Below, in pieces: positions 16,401-28,369 of a stretch of 64,000 bases of DNA. The DNA lies in assembly GCA_963989245.1 (NCBI GenBank), contig OZ022345.1:27725098-27789097 (forward strand). Direction: 5' to 3'. A model generated the notes under the pieces. The model searched no databases and had not been told where the DNA came from. It was given only the letters and a program-made list of their open reading frames with translations. The DNA comes from Nansenia antarctica (Eukaryota > Chordata > Actinopteri > Argentiniformes > Microstomatidae). The stretch's first letter is position 1. Every line of letters starts with the position of its first letter. Made by a program: the position numbers and the translations under genes.

Positions 16401-17589
16401 CACTCTCCTTCTGTCTACTATCATGTCACTACTACTGTGATGTCACTCTCCTACTGTCTACTGTGATGTCACTCTCCTTCTGTCTACTATGATGTCACTA
16501 CTACTGTGATGTCACTCTCCTACTGTCTACTGTGATGTCACTACTACTGTGATGTCACTCTCCTACTGTCTACTGTGATGTCACTACTACTATGATGTCA
16601 CTCTCCTTCTGTCTACTTTGATGTCACTCTCCTTCTGTCTACTGTGATGTCACTACTACTGTGATGTCACTCTCCTACTGTCTACTGTGATGTCACTCTC
16701 CTTCTGTCTACTATGATGTCACTACTACTGTGATGTCACTCTCCTACTGTCTACTGTGATGTCACTCTCCTTCTGTCTGCTGCCACTGTGATGTCACTAC
16801 TACTGTGATGTCATTACTACTGTGATGTCACTCTCCTTCTGTCTACTGTGATGTCACTCTCCTTCTGTCTACTATGATGTCACTACTACTGTGATGTCAC
16901 TCTCCTACTGTCTACTGTGATGTCACTCTCCTTCTGTCTACTGTGATGTCACTCTCCTTCTGTCTACTGTGATGTCACTCTCCTTCTGTCTACTATGATG
17001 TCACTACTACTGTGATGTCACTCTCCTACTGTCTACTGTGATGTCACTACTACTGTGATGTCACTCTCCTACTGTCTACTGTGATGTCACTCTCCTTCTG
17101 TCTACTATGATGTCACTACTACTGTGATGTCACTCTCCTACTGTCTACTGTGATGTCACTACTACTGTGATGTCACTCTCCTACTGTCTACTGTGATGTC
17201 ACTACTACTATGATGTCACTCTCCTTCTGTCTACTGTGATGTCACTCTCCTTCTGTCTACTGTGATGTCACTACTACTGTGATGTCACTCTCCTTCTGTC
17301 TACTGTGATGTCACTCTCCTTCTGTCTACTATGATGTCACTACTACTGTGATGTCACTCTCCTACTGTCTACTGTGATGTCACTCTCCTTCTGTCTGCTG
17401 ACACTGTGATGTCACTACTACTGTGATGTCATTACTACTGTGATGTCACTCTCCTTCTGTCTACTGTGATGTCATTCTCCTTCTGTCTGCTGCTACTGTG
17501 ATGTCACTCTCCTTCTGTCTACTGTGATGTCACTACTACTGTGATGTCACTCTCCTACTGTCTACTGTGATGTCACTCTCCTTCTGTCT
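13491..17589. repeat. 2,451-bp higher-order tandem duplication
   Basis: The rare variant CTACGATGTC occurs at 13491 and 15942, and CTGCCGCCACTG at about 15138 and 17589. Both pairs are 2,451 bp apart. This is a second, independent block duplication of the same minisatellite units with a different period from the 3,995-bp pair. Confidence 0.8.
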
Positions 17590-20500
17590 GCCGCCACTGT
17601 GATGTCACTACTACTGTGATGTCATTACTACTGTGATGTCACTCTCCTTCTGTCTACTGTGATGTCATTACTACTGTGATGTCACTCTCCTACTGTCTAC
17701 TGTGATGTCATTACTACTGTGATGTCACTCTCCTTCTGTCTACTGTGATGTCACTCTCCTTCTGTCTACTGTGATGTCACTCTCCTTCTGTCTACTATGA
17801 TGTCACTACTACTGTGATGTCACTCTCCTACTGTCTACTGTGATGTCACTCTCCTTCTGTCTACTATGATGTCACTACTACTGTGATGTCACTCTCCTAC
17901 TGTCTACTGTGATGTCACTCTCCTTCTGTCTGCTGCCACTGTGATGTCACTACTACTGTGATGTCATTACTACTGTGATGTCACTCTCCTTCTGTCTACT
18001 GTGATGTCATTCTCCTTCTGTCTGCTGTGATGTCACTCTCCTTCTGTCTACTGTGATGTCACTCTCCTTCTGTCTACTATGATGTCACTACTACTGTGAT
18101 GTCACTCTCCTACTGTCTACTGTGATGTCACTCTCCTTCTGTCTACTATGATGTCATTACTACTGTGATGTCACTCTCCTACTGTCTACTGTGATGTCAT
18201 TACTACTGTGATGTCACTCTCCTACTGTCTACTGTGATGTCATTACTACTGTGATGTCACTCTCCTACTGTCTACTGTGATGTCACTCTCCTACTGTGAT
18301 GTCACTACTACTGTGATGTCACTCTCCTACTGTCTACTGTGATGTCACTCTCCTTCTGTCCACTGTGATGTCACTCTCCTTCTGTCTACTGTGATGTCAC
18401 TCTCCTTCTGTCTACTATGATGTCACTACTACTGTGATGTCACTCTCCTACTGTCTACTGTGATGTCACTCTCCTTCTGTCTGCTGCCACTGTGATGTCA
18501 CTACTACTGTGATGTCATTACTACTGTGATGTCACTCTCCTTCTGTCTACTGTGATGTCATTACTACTGTGATGTCACTCTCCTACTGTCTACTGTGATG
18601 TCATTACTACTGTGATGTCACTCTCCTTCTGTCTACTGTGATGTCACTCTCCTTCTGTCTAATGTGATGTCACTCTCCTTCTGTCTACTATGATGTCACT
18701 ACTACTGTGATGTCACTCTCCTACTGTCTACTGTGATGTCACTCTCCTTCTGTCTACTATGATGTCACTACTACTGTGATGTCACTCTCCTACTGTCTAC
18801 TGTGATGTCACTCTCCTTCTGTCTGCTGCCACTGTGATGTCACTACTACTGTGATGTCATTACTACTGTGATGTCACTCTCCTTCTGTCTACTGTGATGT
18901 CATTCTCCTTCTGTCTGCTGTGATGTCACTCTCCTTCTGTCTACTGTGATGTCACTCTCCTTCTGTCTACTATGATGTCACTACTACTGTGATGTCACTC
19001 TCCTACTGTCTACTGTGATGTCACTCTCCTTCTGTCTACTATGATGTCACTACTACTGTGATGTCACTCTCCTACTGTCTACTGTGATGTCATTACTACT
19101 GTGATGTCACTCTCCTACTGTCTACTGTGATGTCATTACTACTGTGATGTCACTCTCCTACTGTCTACTGTGATGTCACTCTCCTACTGTGATGTCACTA
19201 CTACTGTGATGTCACTCTCCTACTGTCTACTGTGATGTCACTCTCCTTCTGTCCACTGTGATGTCACTCTCCTTCTGTCTACTGTGATGTCACTCTCCTT
19301 CTGTCTACTATGATGTCACTACTACTGTGATGTCACTCTCCTACTGTCTACTGTGATGTCACTCTCCTTCTGTCTACTATGATGTCACTACTACTGTGAT
19401 GTCACTCTCCTACTGTCTACTGTGATGTCACTACTACTGTGATGTCACTCTCCTACTGTCTACTGTGATGTCACTACTACTATGATGTCACTCTCCTTCT
19501 GTCTACTTTGATGTCACTCTCCTTCTGTCTACTGTGATGTCACTACTACTGTGATGTCACTCTCCTACTGTCTACTGTGATGTCACTCTCCTTCTGTCTA
19601 CTATGATGTCACTACTACTGTGATGTCACTCTCCTTCTGTCTACTGTGATGTCACTCTCCTTCTGTCTGCTGCCACTGTGATGTCACTACTACTGTGATG
19701 TCATTACTACTGTGATGTCACTCTCCTTCTGTCTACTGTGATGTCACTCTCCTTCTGTCTACTATGATGTCACTACTACTGTGATGTCACTCTCCTACTG
19801 TCTACTGTGATGTCACTACTACTGTGATGTCACTCTCCTACTGTCTATTGTGATGTCACTCTCCTTCTGTCTACTGTGATGTCACTCTTCTTCTGTCTAC
19901 TGTGATGTCACTCTCCTTCTGTCTACTATGATGTCACTACTACTGTGATGTCACTCTCCTACTGTCTACTGTGATGTCACTACTACTGTGATGTCACTCT
20001 CCTACTGTCTACTGTGATGTCACTCTCCTTCTGTCTACTATGATGTCACTACTACTGTGATGTCACTCTCCTACTGTCTACTGTGATGTCACTACTACTG
20101 TGATGTCACTCTCCTACTGTCTACTGTGATGTCACTACTACTATGATGTCACTCTCCTTCTGTCTACTGTGATGTCACTACTACTGTGATGTCACTCTCC
20201 TACTGTCTACTGTGATGTCACTCTCCTTCTTTCTACTATGATGTCACTACTACTGTGATGTCACTCTCCTACTGTCTACTGTGATGTCACTCTCCTTCTG
20301 TCTGCTGCCACTGTGATGTCACTACTACTGTGATGTCATTACTACTGTGATGTCACTCTCCTTCTGTCTACTGTGATGTCACTCTCCTTCTGTCTACTAT
20401 GATGTCACTACTACTGTGATGTCACTCTCCTACTGTCTACTGTGATGTCACTACTACTGTGATGTCACTCTCCTACTGTCTACTGTGATGTCACTCTCCT

Positions 20501-21371
20501 TCTGTCTACTGTGATGTCACTCTCCTTCTGTCTACTGTGATGTCACTCTCCTTCTGTCTGCTGCCACTGTGATGTCACTACTACTGTGATGTCATTACTA
20601 CTGTGATGTCACTCTCCTTCTGTCTACTGTGATGTCACTCTCCTTCTGTCTACTATGATGTCACTACTACTGTGATGTCACTCTCCTACTGTCTACTGTG
20701 ATGTCACTACTACTGTGATGTCACTCTCCTACTGTCTACTGTGATGTCACTACTACTATGATGTCACTCTCCTTTTGTCTACTGTGATGTCACTCTCCTT
20801 CTGTCTACTGTGATGTCACTACTACTGTGATGTCACTCTCCTACTGTCTACTGTGATGTCACTCTCATTCTGTCTACTATGATGTCACTACTACTGTTAT
20901 GTCACTCTCCTACTGTCTACTGTGATGTCATTACTACTGTGATGTCACTCTCCTACTGTCTACTGTGATGTCATTACTACTGTGATGTCACTCTCCTACT
21001 GTCTACTGTTATGTCACTCTCCTACTGTGATGTCACTACTACTGTGATGTCACTCTCCTACTGTCTACTGTGATGTCACTCTCCTTCTGTCCACTGTGAT
21101 GTCACTCTCCTTCTGTCTACTGTGATGTCACTCTCCTTCTGTCTACTATGATGTCACTACTACTGTGATGTCACTCCTACTGTCTACTGTGATGTCACTC
21201 TCCTTCTGTCTACTATGATGTCACTACTACTGTGATGTCACTCTCCTACTGTCTACTGTGATGTCACTACTACTGTGATGTCACTCTCCTACTGTCTACT
21301 GTGATGTCACTACTACTATGATGTCACTCTCCTTCTGTCTACTTTGATGTCACTCTCCTTCTGTCTACTGT

Positions 21372-24300
21372 GATGTTACTACTACTGTGATGTCACTCTC
21401 CTACTGTCTACTGTGATGTCACTCTCCTTCTGTCTACTATGATGTCACTACTACTGTGATGTCACTCTCCTTCTGTCTACTGTGATGTCACTCTCCTTCT
21501 GTCTGCTGCCACTGTGATGTCACTACTACTGTGATGTCATTACTACTGTGATGTCACTCTCCTTCTGTCTACTGTGATGTCACTCTCCTTCTGTCTACTA
21601 TGATGTCACTACTACTGTGATGTCACTCTCCTACTGTCTACTGTGATGTCACTCTCCTTCTGTCTACTGTGATGTCACTCTCCTTCTGTCTACTATGATG
21701 TCACTACTACTGTGATGTCACTCTCCTACTGTCTACTGTGATGTCACTACTACTGTGATGTCACTCTCCTACTGTCTACTGTGATGTCACTCTCCTTCTG
21801 TCTACTGTGATGTCACTCTCCTTCTGTCTACTGTGATGTCACTCTCCTTCTGTCTGCTGCCACTGTGATGTCACTACTACTGTGATGTCATTACTACTGT
21901 GATGTCACTCTCCTTCTGTCTACTGTGATGTCACTCTCCTTCTGTCTACTATGATGTCACTACTACTGTGATGTCACTCTCCTACTGTCTACTGTGATGT
22001 CACTACTACTGTGATGTCACTCTCCTACTGTCTACTGTGATGTCATTACTAATGTGATGTCACTCTCCTACTGTCTACTGTGATGTCACTCTCCTACTGT
22101 GATGTCACTACTACTGTCTACTGTGATGTCACTCTCCTTCTGTCTACTGTGATGTCACTACTACTGTGATGTCACTCTCCTACTGTCTACTGTGATGTCA
22201 CTCTCATTCTGTCTACTATGATGTCACTACTACTGTGATGTCACTCTCCTACTGTCTACTGTGATGTCATTACTACTGTGATGTCACTCTCCTACTGTCT
22301 ACTGTGATGTCATTACTAATGTGATGTCACTCTCCTACTGTCTACTGTGATGTCACTCTCCTACTGTGATGTCACTACTACTGTGATGTCACTCTCCTAC
22401 TGTCTACTGTGATGTCACTCTCCTTCTGTCCACTGTGATGTCACTCTCCTTCTGTCTACTGTGATGTCACTCTCCTTCTGTCTACTATGATGTCACTACT
22501 ACTGTGATGTCACTCCTACTGTCTACTGTGATGTCACTCTCCTTCTGTCTACTATGATGTCACTACTACTGTGATGTCACTCTCCTACTGTCTACTGTGA
22601 TGTCACTCTCCTTCTGTCTACTATGATGTCACTACTACTGTGATGTCACTCTCCTACTGTCTACTGTGATGTCACTACTACTGTGATGTCACTCTCCTAC
22701 TGTCTACTGTGATGTCACTACTACTATGATGTCACTCTCCTTCTGTCTACTTTGATGTCACTCTCCTTCTGTCTACTGTGATGTCACTACTACTGTGATG
22801 TCACTCTCCTACTGTCTACTGTGATGTCACTCTCCTTCTGTCTACTATGATGTCACTACTACTGTGATGTCACTCTCCTTCTGTCTACTGTGATGTCACT
22901 CTCCTTCTGTCTGCTGCCACTGTGATGTCACTACTACTGTGATGTCATTACTACTGTGATGTCACTCTCCTTCTGTCTACTGTGATGTCACTCTCCTTCT
23001 GTCTACTATGATGTCACTACTACTGTGATGTCACTCTCCTACTGTCTACTGTGATGTCACTCTCCTTCTGTCTACTGTGATGTCACTCTCCTTCTGTCTA
23101 CTATGATGTCACTACTACTGTGATGTCACTCTCCTACTGTCTACTGTGATGTCACTCTCCTTCTGTCTACTATGATGTCACTACTACTGTGATGTCACTA
23201 CTACTATGATGTCACTCTCCTTCTGTCTACTGTGATGTCACTCTCCTTCTGTCTACTGTGATGTCACTACTACTGTGATGTCACTCTCCTACTGTCTACT
23301 GTGATGTCACTCTCCTTCTGTCTACTATGATGTCACTACTACTGTGATGTCACTCTCCTACGGTCTACTGTGATGTCACTCTCCTTCTGTCTACTATGAT
23401 GTCACTACTACTGTGATGTCACTCTCCTACTGTCTACCGTGATGTCACTACTATTGTGATGTCACTCTCCTACTGTCTACTCTGATGTCACTACTACTAT
23501 GATGTCACTCTCCTTCTGTCTACTGTGATGTCACTCTCCTTCTGTCTACTGTGATGTCACTACTACTGTGATGTCACTCTCCTACTGTCTTCTGTGATGT
23601 CACTCTCCTTCTGTCTACTATGATGTCACTACTACTGTGATGTCACTCTCCTACTGTCTACTGTGATGTCACTCTCCTTCTGTCTACTGTGATGTCACTA
23701 CTACTGTGATGTCACTACTACTATGATGTCACTCTCCTTCTGTCTACTGTGATGTCACTACTACTGTGATGTCACTCTCCTACTGTCTACTGTGATGTCA
23801 CTCTCCTTCTGTCTACTATGATGTCACTACTACTGTGATGTCACTCTCCTACTGTCTACTGTGATGTCACTACTACTGTGATGTCACTCTCCTACTGTCT
23901 ACTGTGATGTCACTACTACTATGATGTCACTCTCCTTCTGTCTACTGTGATGTCACTCTCCTTCTGTCTACTGTGATGTCACTCTCCTTCTGTCTACTAT
24001 GATGTCACTACTACTGTGATGTCACTCTCCTACTGTCTACTGTGATGTCACTCTCCTTCTGTCTACTGTGATGTCACTCTCCTTCTGTCTACTGTGATGT
24101 CACTCTCCTTCTGTCTACTATGATGTCACTACTACTGTGATGTCACTCTCCTACTGTCTACTGTGATGTCACTCTCCTTCTGTCTACTGTGATGTCACTC
24201 TCCTTCTGTCTACTGTGATGTCACTCTCCTTCTGTCTACTATGATGTCACTACTACTGTGATGTCACTCTCCTACTGTCTACTGTGATGTCACTTCCTTC

Positions 24301-27300
24301 TGTCTACTATGATGTCACTACTACTGTGATGTCACTCTCCTACTGTCTACTGTGATGTCACTCTCCTTCTGTCTACTGTGATGTCACTCTCCTTCTGTCT
24401 ACTGTGATGTCACTCTCCTACTGTCTACTGTGATGTCATTACTACTGTGATGTCACTCTCCTACTGTCTACGGTGATGTCACTACTACTGTGATGTCACT
24501 CTCCTACTGTCTACTGTGATGTCACTCTCCTTCTGTCTGCTGCTACTGTGATGTCACTCTCCTTCTGTCTACTGTGATGTCATTACTACTGTGATGTCAC
24601 TCTCCTACTGTCTACTGTGATGTCATTACTACTGTGATGTCACTCTCCTACTGTCTACTGTGATGTCACTCTCCTTCTGTCAACTGTGATGTCACTCTCC
24701 TACTGTCTACTGTGATGTCACTCTCCTTCTGTCTACTATGATGTCACTACTACTGTGATGTCACTCTCCTACTGTCTACTGTGATGTCACTACTACTGTG
24801 ATGTCACTCTCCTACTGTCTACTGTGATGTCACTACTACTATGATGTCACTCTCCTTCTGTCTACTTTGATGTCACTCTCCTTCTGTCTACTGTGATGTT
24901 ACTACTACTGTGATGTCACTCTCCTACTGTCTACTGTGATGTCACTCTCCTTCTGTCTACTATGATGTCACTACTACTGTGATGTCACTCTCCTTCTGTC
25001 TACTGTGATGTCACTCTCCTTCTGTCTGCTGCCACTGTGATGTCACTACTACTGTGATGTCATTACTACTCTGATGTCACTCTCCTTCTGTCTACTGTGA
25101 TGTCACTCTCCTTCTGTCTACTATGATGTCACTACTACTGTGATGTCACTCTCCTACTGTCTACTGTGATGTCACTCTCCTTCTGTCTACTGTGATGTCA
25201 CTCTCCTTCTGTCTACTATGATGTCACTACTACTGTGATGTCACTCTCCTACTGTCTACTGTGATGTCACTACTACTGTGATGTCACTCTCCTACTGTCT
25301 ACTGTGATGTCACTCTCCTTCTGTCTACTGTGATGTCACTCTCCTTCTGTCTACTGTGATGTCACTCTCCTTCTGTCTGCTGCCACTGTGATGTCACTAC
25401 TACTGTGATGTCATTACTACTGTGATGTCACTCTCCTTCTGTCTACTGTGATGTCACTCTCCTTCTGTCTACTATGATGTCACTACTACTGTGATGTCAC
25501 TCTCCTACTGTCTACTGTGATGTCACTACTACTGTGATGTCACTCTCCTACTGTCTACTGTGATGTCATTACTAATGTGATGTCACTCTCCTACTGTCTA
25601 CTGTGATGTCACTCTCCTACTGTGATGTCACTACTACTGTCTACTGTGATGTCACTCTCCTTCTGTCTACTGTGATGTCACTACTACTGTGATGTCACTC
25701 TCCTACTGTCTACTGTGATGTCACTCTCATTCTGTCTACTATGATGTCACTACTACTGTGATGTCACTCTCCTACTGTCTACTGTGATGTCATTACTACT
25801 GTGATGTCACTCTCCTACTGTCTACTGTGATGTCATTACTAATGTGATGTCACTCTCCTACTGTCTACTGTGATGTCACTCTCCTACTGTGATGTCACTA
25901 CTACTGTGATGTCACTCTCCTACTGTCTACTGTGATGTCACTCTCCTTCTGTCCACTGTGATGTCACTCTCCTTCTGTCTACTGTGATGTCACTCTCCTT
26001 CTGTCTACTATGATGTCACTACTACTGTGATGTCACTCCTACTGTCTACTGTGATGTCACTCTCCTTCTGTCTACTATGATGTCACTACTACTGTGATGT
26101 CACTCTCCTACTGTCTACTGTGATGTCACTCTCCTTCTGTCTACTATGATGTCACTACTACTGTGATGTCACTCTCCTACTGTCTACTGTGATGTCACTA
26201 CTACTGTGATGTCACTCTCCTACTGTCTACTGTGATGTCACTACTACTATGATGTCACTCTCCTTCTGTCTACTTTGATGTCACTCTCCTTCTGTCTACT
26301 GTGATGTCACTACTACTGTGATGTCACTCTCCTACTGTCTACTGTGATGTCACTCTCCTTCTGTCTACTATGATGTCACTACTACTGTGATGTCACTCTC
26401 CTTCTGTCTACTGTGATGTCACTCTCCTTCTGTCTGCTGCCACTGTGATGTCACTACTACTGTGATGTCATTACTACTGTGATGTCACTCTCCTTCTGTC
26501 TACTGTGATGTCACTCTCCTTCTGTCTACTATGATGTCACTACTACTGTGATGTCACTCTCCTACTGTCTACTGTGATGTCACTCTCCTTCTGTCTACTG
26601 TGATGTCACTCTCCTTCTGTCTACTATGATGTCACTACTACTGTGATGTCACTCTCCTACTGTCTACTGTGATGTCACTCTCCTTCTGTCTACTATGATG
26701 TCACTACTACTGTGATGTCACTACTACTATGATGTCACTCTCCTTCTGTCTACTGTGATGTCACTCTCCTTCTGTCTACTGTGATGTCACTACTACTGTG
26801 ATGTCACTCTCCTACTGTCTACTGTGATGTCACTCTCCTTCTGTCTACTATGATGTCACTACTACTGTGATGTCACTCTCCTACGGTCTACTGTGATGTC
26901 ACTCTCCTTCTGTCTACTATGATGTCACTACTACTGTGATGTCACTCTCCTACTGTCTACCGTGATGTCACTACTATTGTGATGTCACTCTCCTACTGTC
27001 TACTCTGATGTCACTACTACTATGATGTCACTCTCCTTCTGTCTACTGTGATGTCACTCTCCTTCTGTCTACTGTGATGTCACTACTACTGTGATGTCAC
27101 TCTCCTACTGTCTTCTGTGATGTCACTCTCCTTCTGTCTACTATGATGTCACTACTACTGTGATGTCACTCTCCTACTGTCTACTGTGATGTCACTCTCC
27201 TTCTGTCTACTGTGATGTCACTACTACTGTGATGTCACTACTACTATGATGTCACTCTCCTTCTGTCTACTGTGATGTCACTACTACTGTGATGTCACTC

Positions 27301-28204
27301 TCCTACTGTCTACTGTGATGTCACTCTCCTTCTGTCTACTATGATGTCACTACTACTGTGATGTCACTCTCCTACTGTCTACTGTGATGTCACTACTACT
27401 GTGATGTCACTCTCCTACTGTCTACTGTGATGTCACTACTACTATGATGTCACTCTCCTTCTGTCTACTGTGATGTCACTCTCCTTCTGTCTACTGTGAT
27501 GTCACTCTCCTTCTGTCTACTATGATGTCACTACTACTGTGATGTCACTCTCCTACTGTCTACTGTGATGTCACTCTCCTTCTGTCTACTGTGATGTCAC
27601 TCTCCTTCTGTCTACTGTGATGTCACTCTCCTTCTGTCTACTATGATGTCACTACTACTGTGATGTCACTCTCCTACTGTCTACTGTGATGTCACTCTCC
27701 TTCTGTCTACTGTGATGTCACTCTCCTTCTGTCTACTGTGATGTCACTCTCCTTCTGTCTACTATGATGTCACTACTACTGTGATGTCACTCTCCTACTG
27801 TCTACTGTGATGTCACTTCCTTCTGTCTACTATGATGTCACTACTACTGTGATGTCACTCTCCTACTGTCTACTGTGATGTCACTCTCCTTCTGTCTACT
27901 GTGATGTCACTCTCCTTCTGTCTACTGTGATGTCACTCTCCTACTGTCTACTGTGATGTCATTACTACTGTGATGTCACTCTCCTACTGTCTACGGTGAT
28001 GTCACTACTACTGTGATGTCACTCTCCTACTGTCTACTGTGATGTCACTCTCCTTCTGTCTGCTGCTACTGTGATGTCACTCTCCTTCTGTCTACTGTGA
28101 TGTCATTACTACTGTGATGTCACTCTCCTACTGTCTACTGTGATGTCATTACTACTGTGATGTCACTCTCCTACTGTCTACTGTGATGTCACTCTCCTTC
28201 TGTC
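21372..28204. repeat. 3,523-bp higher-order tandem duplication
   Basis: Variant markers are offset by exactly 3,523 bp: GATGTTACTA at 21372 and 24895, CACTCCTACT at 22511 and 26034, CTACGGTCTACTG at 23361 and 26884, CACTTCCTTC at 24291 and 27814, and CAACTGTGAT at 24681 and 28204. The second copy runs to within about 60 bp of the array end, so array growth reached the gene-proximal boundary. Confidence 0.9.
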
Positions 28205-28369
28205 AACTGTGATGTCACTCTCCTACTGTCTACTGTGATGTCACTCTCCTACTGTCTACTGTGATGTGCTCTCTCATCTTGGTCTTTGTTAAAAGTCTAG
28301 TGGCAGCAGAATTCTGTGTGAGTTCCAATACTGTAGTTGAATGTGCTTTTTGGGGGGGTTTGTTTGTAG

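Larger units (their letters stand above)
1..28267. repeat. 28-kb minisatellite array with 17- and 26-bp units
   Basis: The whole stretch is built from two unit lengths sharing one core. The short unit is 17 bp (CTACTGTGATGTCACTA) and the long unit is 26 bp, the same core plus CTCTCCT(A/T)CTGT. Substitution variants recur: CTACTATG, CTACTTTG, CATTACTAC, CTGCTGCCACTG, TATCATG. Each unit holds GTGATGTCAC, an imperfect palindrome. No open reading frame of 60 codons or more starts inside, because the core reads into TGA and TAG. The array ends at ACTGTGATGTGCTC, about 100 bp before an nfatc2ip splice acceptor, so it probably occupies an upstream intron of that gene. It continues past the left edge of the window. 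Confidence 0.98.

Noticed and set aside
1..28267. CRISPR-like array of regular repeats
   Set aside because: There are no unique spacers; the whole sequence is repeat. It is eukaryotic satellite DNA next to spliced exons.
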